A stretch of 64,000 nucleotides of DNA from Actinomycetota bacterium (lineage in GTDB: Bacteria > Actinomycetota > Actinomycetes > Actinomycetales > Dermatophilaceae): contig JAIUNK010000006.1 of NCBI GenBank assembly GCA_020161845.1, positions 102,146-166,145 of the forward strand, given 5' to 3'. The notes beneath the pieces are model-generated. The model made no database searches. It had not been told where the DNA came from and worked only from the letters and a program-made list of their open reading frames with translations. The first letter of the stretch is position 1, and each line of letters begins with the position of its first letter. Below, in pieces: positions 8,211 through 14,948 of this stretch. The position numbers and the translations under genes were made by a program.

Positions 8211-9101
8211 TCAGCCGAACAACGGCTGCGGCAAGACCGCCATCCCCAGCCCGGTGAGCAGGCCGTAGACCAGCGTCAAGCGGCCGGTCTGCGCCAGGAC
8301 CGGGATCAGGTCGGAACCCTTGGCCCCCCGGCGGGTCGTCAGGATCGGCGGCACGGCGAGCACGAAGGCCAGCACCCCGGCCAGGGCGCCGCGGTGGAAG
8401 AGCCCGGCGACGACGGTCGCGACCAGGGCGGCACCGACGTAGATGTAGTACGTGCCTCGGGCCGCCTTGTCGCCCAGCCACACCGCGAACGTCTTCTTCC
8501 CCACGGCCCAGTCGCCGGGGATGTCGCGGATGTTGTTGATCATCAGAATTGCGCAGGACAGGAAGCCCACCCCGATCGCGGCGAACCACGCGCCGCCGGT
8601 CAGCCGCAGGGCCTGGGTGAACTGCGTGCCGAGCACGGCGACGAGCCCGAAGAAGACGAACACGAACAGCTCGCCGAGGCCCTGGTAGCCATAGGGCTTC
8701 TTCCCGCCCGTGTAGAACCACGCCGCCGCGATCGCCGCGGCCCCCAGGACGAGGATCCAAAACGTGTTCGCCAGCGCCGCCAGACCCAGCCCGCACATCC
8801 CGGCGAAGGCGAAGCAGACGTACGCCGCAGCCTTCACGTCCGCGGGTTTGGCCAGCCCCTGGCCGACGAGCCGCACCGGACCCACGCGGCGTTCGTCGGT
8901 GCCGCGCACCCCGTCGGAGTAGTCGTTGGCGTAGTTCGCGCCGACCTGCAGGGCCAGGGCCACGAGCAACGCAAGAAGCGCCGCCGCAGCGGAGGCCTGG
9001 CCGGCCGCGAAGGCGGCGCCGGTGCCGATCACCACCGGTGCGACCGCGGCGGGCAGGGTGCGAGGGCGGGCCCCCTCGATCCATTCATTCAGTGTGGCCA
9101 T
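8211..9101 (-). CDS. menA: 1,4-dihydroxy-2-naphthoate polyprenyltransferase MenA
   Basis: A 296-residue UbiA-superfamily membrane enzyme that prenylates 1,4-dihydroxy-2-naphthoate to demethylmenaquinone. The first Asp-rich motif NYANDYSDGVRG lies near residue 57 and the second, INNIRDIPGDWAVGKKT, near residue 185, with about eight to nine hydrophobic segments. The ATG at 9101 shares one base with the upstream stop (TGATG) and is preferred to the TTG one codon earlier. It belongs to the menaquinone set scattered over 8-18 kb. Confidence 0.95.
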   Translation of the reverse strand: MATLNEWIEGARPRTLPAAVAPVVIGTGAAFAAGQASAAAALLALLVALALQVGANYANDYSDGVRGTDERRVGPVRLVGQGLAKPADVKAAAYVCFAFAGMCGLGLAALANTFWILVLGAAAIAAAWFYTGGKKPYGYQGLGELFVFVFFGLVAVLGTQFTQALRLTGGAWFAAIGVGFLSCAILMINNIRDIPGDWAVGKKTFAVWLGDKAARGTYYIYVGAALVATVVAGLFHRGALAGVLAFVLAVPPILTTRRGAKGSDLIPVLAQTGRLTLVYGLLTGLGMAVLPQPLFG

Positions 9102-9418
9102 CAAAGATTCTTCAGGAAGTCGGGATCGTCATCGGGTCCGCGCGGGCCGCGCGGCCGGTCCTGCGGTCCGGGGCGCCCGAACAGGCCGCCCGCGCCACCG
9201 TCGGGGGCGGGACCGATTCGCGGGAATCGGGCCGGACCACCGTGCGGGCGGCCGGCCAGGAACCAGGCGATTCCACCGGCGGGAGTGAAGAGCAGGACGA
9301 TCACCACCCAGGCGAGCTTGGGCAGATTGCGCACGCGGTCGTCCTCGGTCTGGATGCAGTCGACGACCGCATAGACCGTGAAGGCCAACAAGGCCAGCGG
9401 CACGATCACCCGGAGCAC
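9101..9418 (-). CDS. PLDc_N-domain small membrane protein
   Basis: A 105-residue protein: an N-terminal membrane segment, VYAVVDCIQTEDDRVRNLPK, a second membrane segment (LAWVVIVLLFTPAGGIAWFLAGRP) and a Pro/Gly/Asp-rich tail. This is the phospholipase D-nuclease N-terminal (PLDc_N) arrangement seen in small actinobacterial proteins of unknown role. The GTG start at 9418 has a GAGGA ribosome site. It lies between menE and menA, overlapping menE by 13 nt and menA by 1 nt, so the three form a tight operon. Confidence 0.85.
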   Translation of the reverse strand: MLRVIVPLALLAFTVYAVVDCIQTEDDRVRNLPKLAWVVIVLLFTPAGGIAWFLAGRPHGGPARFPRIGPAPDGGAGGLFGRPGPQDRPRGPRGPDDDPDFLKNL

Positions 9419-10761
9419 GGGAAGGTCCTCTTCGCTCGTTCTGGACGGTGGGTCGGACCCATTCTGTCAAGGTCGGGGCCGAATGTCGTTCGCACCGCCG
9501 TACGGTCGGGTTTGCCGATGCCCAGCAGCGGCAGCTGGGGCAGTACGGCGAGGCGGCGGGGGAGGGCGTACGCCGGCAGGAGCGGGCGCATCAGCTCCCG
9601 GATCCCCTCGAGATCCGGCGGGTCGTCGGCCTGTGAGTCGGCGGTCGGGGCGGCCAGGGCGAGCGCGACGACCTGGCCCCAGTCGGGGTCGGACACCCCG
9701 ACGGCGACGGCGTCCCAGTCGGTGAGGACCGCGCGGGCCGCCTCCTCGACCAGCCGCGGCAGCACCTTCAGGCCGCCGGTGACGATGACGTCGTCGACCC
9801 GGCCCAGCACGACGAGGCGGCCGCGATCGAGGCGGCCGAGATCGTCGGTACGGAACACGCGCTGCCCTATACCGACGATGCGCCCGAATGCGGCGGCGGT
9901 GCGCGTCGCATCCCCCAGGTAGCCGGACGCCAGCATCGTGCCGCCCAGCACGATCCGGCCCACTCCGGCCTCGTCGGGATCCTCGATGGCCACGTCAGCG
10001 CAGGCCAGCGGCCGGCCGTCGTAGACGCACCCTCCAGCGGTCTCGCTGGACCCGTAGCTGGTGACCACCCGCACGCCCGCCGCGCGGGCGCGGGCGAGCA
10101 GATCGGCCGGGCAGGCGGCCCCGCCGACCAGGACGGCGCCGAACGCCCTCAGCCGTGCCGTGGCCTCCTCCTCGCGCAGCAGGCGGGCGAGTTGGGTGGG
10201 GACCAGAGAGACGTACGCGGGGCGCGCCGGGGCCGGGGCACCCGTCGAGGGCGTCGAGGTGGTGGTGCCGGCGGTCGGGCCGAGGAGTTCGTCTGCCGCG
10301 GCCGCGAAGACCTCGGGGCGGAACGGGCCGTCCGGAAGCACCGCCACCTCGGTGTCCCATGCGCTCGCCCGCAGCAGCACCTGCAGACCCGCGATGTGGT
10401 GGGCCGGCAGGGCGAGCAGCCAGTCGCCCACCCCGCCGAGGCGCTGCGCGGTGGCGGCGGCGCTGGCCGCGAGGGCGGCTGAGCCGAGCAGCGCAAGTTT
10501 GGGAGCCCCGGTCGACCCCGAGGTGCCGATGGCGACGGCCAGATCGTCGGGAAGGTCGGCGGCCTCGTACGGGGGCAGGTCGGGCGCCCCGCCGCCCGCG
10601 GCGTACGACGCCCCGCCGCCCGCGGCGTACGACGCCCCGCCGGCCGAGGCGTACGGCGCCACCGCCGGACCCGACCCGTCGAGGGCGGCCCGCAGCGCCG
10701 GCAGCACCTGCCGGCAGGCCGGCCCGGGCGGCACGGCGAGGGGGATCAGGCGGCGGGTCAC
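9406..10761 (-). CDS. menE: o-succinylbenzoate--CoA ligase MenE
   Basis: A 451-residue acyl-adenylate-forming enzyme. The P-loop-like AMP motif IGTSGSTGAPKLAL is near residue 82, with VTSYGSSETAGGCVYDGRPL (A5-type) and RTDDLGRLDRGRLVVLGRVDDVIVTGG further on, and the final catalytic Lys motif GIGKPDRTAV. It activates o-succinylbenzoate to its CoA thioester in menaquinone synthesis. The region before the AMP motif is short and carries a repeated GGGASYAA encoded by a 24-bp tandem repeat. The C-terminal tail of about 25 residues overlaps the next gene. Confidence 0.92.
   Translation of the reverse strand: MTRRLIPLAVPPGPACRQVLPALRAALDGSGPAVAPYASAGGASYAAGGGASYAAGGGAPDLPPYEAADLPDDLAVAIGTSGSTGAPKLALLGSAALAASAAATAQRLGGVGDWLLALPAHHIAGLQVLLRASAWDTEVAVLPDGPFRPEVFAAAADELLGPTAGTTTSTPSTGAPAPARPAYVSLVPTQLARLLREEEATARLRAFGAVLVGGAACPADLLARARAAGVRVVTSYGSSETAGGCVYDGRPLACADVAIEDPDEAGVGRIVLGGTMLASGYLGDATRTAAAFGRIVGIGQRVFRTDDLGRLDRGRLVVLGRVDDVIVTGGLKVLPRLVEEAARAVLTDWDAVAVGVSDPDWGQVVALALAAPTADSQADDPPDLEGIRELMRPLLPAYALPRRLAVLPQLPLLGIGKPDRTAVRTTFGPDLDRMGPTHRPERAKRTFPCSG
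10586..10657 (-). repeat. 24-bp tandem repeat inside menE
   Basis: Two identical 24-bp copies (10586-10609 and 10610-10633) and an imperfect third (10634-10657) encode repeats of the octapeptide GGGASYAA in the N-terminal linker of MenE. The unit keeps frame, so copy number could vary without destroying the enzyme. Confidence 0.85.
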
Positions 10762-10767
10762 GCGTTC

Positions 10768-10773
10768 ACCCTA
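10768..10773 (-). promoter_or_regulatory. -10 box of menE operon (leaderless)
   Basis: On the minus strand TAGGGT is followed by GAACGC and the GTG start at 10761. Confidence 0.6.
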
Positions 10774-10821
10774 GAGCGCCCCGGCGCACCCCCCATCGCA
10801 CGTGACCTCGGTCCCGGCCGC

Positions 10822-10827
10822 AAGAAT
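10822..10827 (+). promoter_or_regulatory. -10 box of SDR gene (leaderless)
   Basis: AAGAAT, six bases (GGCCGC), then ATG at 10834. The first base departs from TANNNT, but the spacing matches the other leaderless genes. Confidence 0.4.
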
Positions 10828-10833
10828 GGCCGC

Positions 10834-11589
10834 ATGACCAGTCGAGGCAGAGCAGTGGTGACCGGCGCGAGCAGCGGGATCGGGCGGGCGACCGCGCGGC
10901 GGTTGGCGCGGGACGGTTTCGAGGTCCTCGCCGCGGCGCGGCGGGTGGACCGGCTGGAGGAGCTGGCGGCCGAGACCGGCTGTCGGACCGTCCAGTGCGA
11001 TGTCACCGACCCGGCCGACGTGGCGCGGTTGGCACAGGCAGCGGGGGATTCGGTGACCTTGCTGGTCAACAACGCCGGCGGGGCGTTGGGCACCGACCGG
11101 ATCGAGGCCGCCGACCTGGACCGCTTCCGGACGATGTTCGAGACCAACGTGCTCGGCACGGTGGCCGTCACCAAGGCGCTGCTGCCGGCGCTGATCGCCT
11201 CCGGTGCCGGCACGATCATCACGATCACGAGCATCGCGGGGCAGATCGCCTACGAGGGCGGGGGCGGCTACAACGCGGCGAAGTTCGCCGAGGTGGCGAT
11301 CAACGACGCGCTGCGGTTGGAGCTGAACGGCAAGCCGGTGCGGGTCTGCGACATCGCTCCTGGGCTGGTGGAGTCGGACGAGTTCGCGCTGGTGCGCTTC
11401 GATGGCGATGCGGAGCGGGCCAAGAAGGTCTACGAGGGCGTGGATCGCCCGCTGACCCAGGACGACATCGCCGAGTGCGTCGCCTGGGTGGCCGAGCTGC
11501 CGCACCACGTCAACATCGACAAGCTGACGGTGAAGCCGGTCGCCCAGGCGGCGCCGTACAAGATGCACCGCGGTCCGATCTACGGCTGA
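10834..11589 (+). CDS. Short-chain dehydrogenase/reductase, YdfG-like
   Basis: A 251-residue classical SDR. The cofactor motif VTGASSGIGRATARRL begins near residue 9, the NNAG motif is in LLVNNAGGALG, the catalytic Ser in TITSIAGQIAYEG and the YNAAK Tyr/Lys pair near residue 148. The arginines after the second strand (AARRVDR) favour NADP. Overall it resembles the NADP-dependent 3-hydroxy acid dehydrogenase YdfG group, including a C-terminal HVNIDKLTVKPVAQ segment, but the substrate is uncertain. It is divergent from menE. Confidence 0.88.
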   Translation: MTSRGRAVVTGASSGIGRATARRLARDGFEVLAAARRVDRLEELAAETGCRTVQCDVTDPADVARLAQAAGDSVTLLVNNAGGALGTDRIEAADLDRFRTMFETNVLGTVAVTKALLPALIASGAGTIITITSIAGQIAYEGGGGYNAAKFAEVAINDALRLELNGKPVRVCDIAPGLVESDEFALVRFDGDAERAKKVYEGVDRPLTQDDIAECVAWVAELPHHVNIDKLTVKPVAQAAPYKMHRGPIYG

Positions 11590-11775
11590 CGACGTCCCCG
11601 TCGAGGATCCACACCCCCGGTGACGGGCGGTGTCGGGCTTCGACGTGCGGGCGCGACCGACGGCGGGGACGCATGCGGGGGTGACCGTCGGCGGGGACGC
11701 GCCGCGCCTGCGTCGGCGTCTGCGGACCGGAAATGCGATGGACCTCGCCGCGGGGGTCGTGGTGGGCTGGACGGC

Positions 11776-12243
11776 ATGACCCCGACCCCGACCTCGACTC
11801 CTGGACTGCGGGCCGCGCTGCGCGCCGAGTTGACCGCCGCGATGAAGCGCCGCGACCGCCCGGCCATGGCGGCTTGCCGCAGCGCGCTCGGGGCGATCGA
11901 CAACGCCGAGGCCGTCGGCATCGCCGCGCCCCGCGCCGGGGCCATCGAGAGTTCCGCAGTCGGGGTGGGCGCGGCCGAGGCCCAGCGCCGGGAGCTCAGC
12001 GAGCACGACGTACGGGCGATCGTCGACGCCGAGGTGGCCGAGCGCCGCGCCGCTGCGGCCGAACTGCCGCCTTCGGTCGCGGCCCGTGCCGCTGACCTGC
12101 GCGCGGAGGCCGACGTGTTGGCGACCCTGCTCGTGGGCTCGCCAACCGAGGAGACCGCCGGCGACGAGATGGCGGGGGAAGGCTCCAGACGGCCCCCCTG
12201 GCGCGTGGGCCACCGTCAGTCGCCGCCAGCAGCGATGCGCTGA
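11776..12243 (+). CDS. GatB/YqeY-domain protein
   Basis: A 155-residue protein whose N-terminal part (LRAELTAAMKRRDRPAMAAC, then RSALGAIDNAEAV) and later ELSEHDVRAIVDAEVAERR match the YqeY/GatB-tail helical domain found free-standing in bacteria. The domain is thought to bind tRNA in GatB, but free YqeY proteins have no settled role. The C-terminus overlaps the convergent AbiEii-like gene by 28 nt. The gene-free stretch before it (11590-11775) holds only a short imperfect direct repeat built on GGCGGGGACGC. Confidence 0.72.
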   Translation: MTPTPTSTPGLRAALRAELTAAMKRRDRPAMAACRSALGAIDNAEAVGIAAPRAGAIESSAVGVGAAEAQRRELSEHDVRAIVDAEVAERRAAAAELPPSVAARAADLRAEADVLATLLVGSPTEETAGDEMAGEGSRRPPWRVGHRQSPPAAMR

Positions 12244-13046
12244 ACGAACTCATTTACCCAAGCGACAGCATCGTCGACGTCGGGGAGCACGTCGATGTCT
12301 TCAACTGCCGCCTCGTAGAGCGTGGCCCAGCCATCGCCCCTGACGATGGTCGCCGGCCATGACTGCTGCCGCCGGTACTCGAAAAGTCGGACGCACGTGG
12401 CTTTGACCTGCGCGAGGTCAAGCTCTTCGACCTTGTCGAGCAACTGGAGGTCGACGAGATCACGCGCCCCTTCGCTCCCTGGCTCAGATACCGCATGCAG
12501 CTTCTGGGCGACCTGATGATCGGCGCGCATCACCCGCACCGGCTTGGGCGCCTCGAGGCCGACGTCGGTGAAGAGCCGCACAAGGCCGTCGGCGAGGTGG
12601 TACTCCGGCTCATCCGCGTCGCCGATTTCGTTGTGTCCGACCTCGAACCTCACCGTGCACCACGACCGGCCGCGGTAGTCGAGCTTCACGTCGAAGGGCT
12701 GCATGACGTACGCCGTGGGGACGCCGCTCGGGCGAGGTGCTGCCTTCTCGATCAGCCTGCCCGTGAATCCGGCCCAACCAGCGGCTAGCGAGTCCTCGAA
12801 GTCGATGCGGAACGTGGCCAGCGGCTGGACCCGCGCGGCATCGAGGTCCCGGGTGAAGCGGGTGCCTTGTCCGTATCGCAGCGCCGTTGCGCTTCCTCCC
12901 TTGATCGCACCCTCGGGCAGCATCTGCCCCACCACGACGAGGGCCATCCCGATGCGGCGCCGAAGGGCGAGTCCGTCGCTGGCCTCTAGGTTTCGGATGC
13001 GCTGCTCCAGCGATCGAACGTTCGGCGGAGTGTCCGAGTAGCTCAC
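12216..13046 (-). CDS. abiEii: AbiEii-type nucleotidyltransferase toxin
   Basis: A 276-residue protein of the AbiEii/AbiGii nucleotidyltransferase toxin family. GGSATALRYGQGTRFTRDLD near residue 50 is the GS-X-D-type nucleotidyltransferase core (the first motif commonly seen as GGTaL...R.S.DlD), and KLDYRGRSWC and QKLHAVSEPGSEGARDLVDL, with KLHA followed by RDLVDL, are the conserved C-terminal blocks. Family members act as type IV or type II toxins and as phage abortive-infection effectors. The GTG start overlaps the antitoxin stop (GTGA); the frame is open further upstream but that would run inside the antitoxin gene. Confidence 0.88.
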   Translation of the reverse strand: MSYSDTPPNVRSLEQRIRNLEASDGLALRRRIGMALVVVGQMLPEGAIKGGSATALRYGQGTRFTRDLDAARVQPLATFRIDFEDSLAAGWAGFTGRLIEKAAPRPSGVPTAYVMQPFDVKLDYRGRSWCTVRFEVGHNEIGDADEPEYHLADGLVRLFTDVGLEAPKPVRVMRADHQVAQKLHAVSEPGSEGARDLVDLQLLDKVEELDLAQVKATCVRLFEYRRQQSWPATIVRGDGWATLYEAAVEDIDVLPDVDDAVAWVNEFVQRIAAGGD

Positions 13047-13585
13047 GACCGAAGCCCTTTCCTCACCCGCTGCCACTCGGACGTCGTCAGCAGTCCGTCG
13101 CCTCGAGCCTGCTTGGCCGCGTCCAGCAGGCGCTCGGTCTCGATGCGACCGCGACACTCAAGGATGGCGTCGGCAACGGGCTGCGCTTCGAGGCCCTCGT
13201 AAACCGTCGTGCGGGCGTCGTGCTTGACCTGGGTCAACTCGATGAAGGGCGGCAGCTTGGGACGAGCCCGTCGATTGACCGCCACCTTGATCTTCCGGGG
13301 ATTGACATCGGCAAGCCCGAACAAGGCAAGCACCGACTCACCGTGGAGGTACGCCCCGTCGCCTGCGCGCAGGAGCGCTTCGGCGAACTGGTCGTACGCC
13401 GTCGGCGGGATGTCAGTGACCCGGTAGAGCCCGTACGCGATGCTCTCCAGGCCACCCCGTGCTGCGAGCTTGGGCAGTTCGACTGCTGGCACGCCGGCCT
13501 CGGCAGCCTCCCTCGTCGTGACGTACCCGTAGTGATCGAGAGCGATCTCGCGCACGATCTCCCGGTACTTCACCGCAGTGACCAT
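13043..13585 (-). CDS. abiEi: AbiEi-type antitoxin / transcriptional regulator
   Basis: A 180-residue partner of the toxin. The N-terminal winged-helix region (YREIVREIALDHYGYVTTREA, then AVELPKLAARGGLESIAYGLYR) and the following AYLHGESVLALFGLADVNP block are typical of the AbiEi antitoxin family. AbiEi proteins neutralise AbiEii and repress their own promoter through inverted repeats. The ATG at 13585 is chosen because TATAGT sits six bases upstream and an inverted repeat begins at the ATG. An earlier in-frame ATG would read through the operator. Confidence 0.88.
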   Translation of the reverse strand: MVTAVKYREIVREIALDHYGYVTTREAAEAGVPAVELPKLAARGGLESIAYGLYRVTDIPPTAYDQFAEALLRAGDGAYLHGESVLALFGLADVNPRKIKVAVNRRARPKLPPFIELTQVKHDARTTVYEGLEAQPVADAILECRGRIETERLLDAAKQARGDGLLTTSEWQRVRKGLRS

Positions 13586-13620
13586 GTCACAACTATACCG
13601 AAAACAGTAGTGTTGTGACA
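13585..13620 (-). promoter_or_regulatory. abiE promoter nested in an inverted-repeat operator
   Basis: TGTCACAAC (13585-13593) and GTTGTGACA (13612-13620) are perfect 9-base inverted arms separated by 18 bases. The minus-strand -10 box TATAGT (13592-13597) and the abiEi ATG fall within or beside the left arm. A bound repressor would cover both promoter and start codon, which suits autorepression by AbiEi. Confidence 0.7.
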
Positions 13621-13791
13621 GGTCCACTGTCCTCGCAGACAGCGTCCCGGCTCACCTGCGATTCAGTGGCTGCCCGCCCGTCTCTTCTGGCGGTTGGGGT
13701 CGGCGGTTGCCGAACCGGTCGGGGTGAGCGGCGTGTGCGGCGTCCGGGGGTGGCCTGCCGCCGGGCCTCCGACCTGCGCAAACGCGTTTGA

Positions 13792-14796
13792 TCAGAAATA
13801 CCAGGGGAAAGGGCTCCAGTCGGGGTCACGCTTCTGGAGGAACTGGTCGCGGCCCTCGACCGCCTCGTCGGTCATGTACGCCAGCCGGGTGGCCTCCCCG
13901 GCGAAGACCTGCTGCCCGACCAGCCCGTCGTCGACCAGGTTGAACGCGAACTTCAGCATCCGTTGGGCCTGCGGGGACTTGCCCATGATCTCGCGGGCGA
14001 CCTCGATCGCCTCGGCCTCCAGGGCGTCGTGGGCGCACACCAGGTTCACCGCGCCCATCCGGTGCATGTCGTCCGCCGAATAGGTGCGGCCGAGGAAGAA
14101 GATCTCGCGAGCGAACTTCTGCCCGACCATCCGGGCCAGGTAGGCGGACCCGTAGCCGGCATCGAACGAGCCGACGTCGGCGTCGGTCTGCTTGAACCGC
14201 GCCTGTTCGCGCGAGGCCATGGTCAGATCGCAGACCACGTGCAGCGAATGCCCACCCCCCGCGGCCCAGCCGTTGACCAGCGCGATCACGATCTTCGGCA
14301 TGGTCCGGATCAGGCGCTGGACCTCCAGGATGTGCAGCCGGCCACCGTGGGCCTTGACCCGAGCCTGGTCGACCCCGGCCGCGCCGTCGTCCCGGCCGTC
14401 GACGCCCGCGGCGCCGGCGCCCATCGCGGCATCCGTGGCGTACTGATAGCCGCTGCGCCCCCGAATCCGCTGGTCGCCGCCGGTGCAGAAGGCCCACTTG
14501 CCGGCCGAGCCGGTGCCCTGCGGCCCGGGGCCGTTGCCGGTCAACAACACCACCCCGACGTCGGGGCTCATCCGCGCGTGGTCCAAGGCGCGATAGAGCT
14601 CGTCGACCGTGTGCGGCCGGAACGCGTTGAGCACCTCGGGCCGGTCGAACGCGATCCGCACCGCCCCCAGCGGACGACCCGGCACCGGGCCGGGCAGGAC
14701 ACACCGGTGGTAGGTGATGTCGGTGAAGTCGAAGCCGGCCACGGGGGCCCAGGCGTCCGGGTCGAAGCTGGCGGAGATGGTCGCGTCGCTGGTCAC
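13792..14796 (-). CDS. menB: 1,4-dihydroxy-2-naphthoyl-CoA synthase MenB
   Basis: A 334-residue crotonase-fold enzyme that cyclises o-succinylbenzoyl-CoA. Diagnostic blocks are FDRPEVLNAFRPHTVDEL, KWAFCTGGDQRIRGRSGYQY, NGWAAGGGHSLHVVCDLT (oxyanion hole) and DVGSFDAGYGSAYLARMVG, the Ser/Asp motif specific for MenB, plus a C-terminus ending PFPWYF. A loop of about 30 residues after SGYQY is Gly/Ala/Asp-rich and poorly conserved. The GTG start is set by the -10 box seven bases upstream. The 205-bp gap to the abiE operator holds a small palindrome CAAACGCGTTTG at 13779-13790. Confidence 0.96.
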   Translation of the reverse strand: MTSDATISASFDPDAWAPVAGFDFTDITYHRCVLPGPVPGRPLGAVRIAFDRPEVLNAFRPHTVDELYRALDHARMSPDVGVVLLTGNGPGPQGTGSAGKWAFCTGGDQRIRGRSGYQYATDAAMGAGAAGVDGRDDGAAGVDQARVKAHGGRLHILEVQRLIRTMPKIVIALVNGWAAGGGHSLHVVCDLTMASREQARFKQTDADVGSFDAGYGSAYLARMVGQKFAREIFFLGRTYSADDMHRMGAVNLVCAHDALEAEAIEVAREIMGKSPQAQRMLKFAFNLVDDGLVGQQVFAGEATRLAYMTDEAVEGRDQFLQKRDPDWSPFPWYF

Positions 14797-14803
14797 GGGA
14801 GTG

Positions 14804-14809
14804 ATCCTA
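14804..14809 (-). promoter_or_regulatory. -10 box of menB (leaderless)
   Basis: On the minus strand TAGGAT, seven bases, then GTG at 14796. Confidence 0.6.
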
Positions 14810-14948
14810 GGGGCGGATTCAAGGGGTCGACCCGGGCGCCGCCCGAAAGACTCCGAAGCGTCCGGGCCCGGCCGATAGGGCCGGAAGAAGGACCAGTCTG
14901 TCCCGGGCCGTCCGTCGGCCCGTCGCGAGCAACCAAGGGAGCCCCCTC

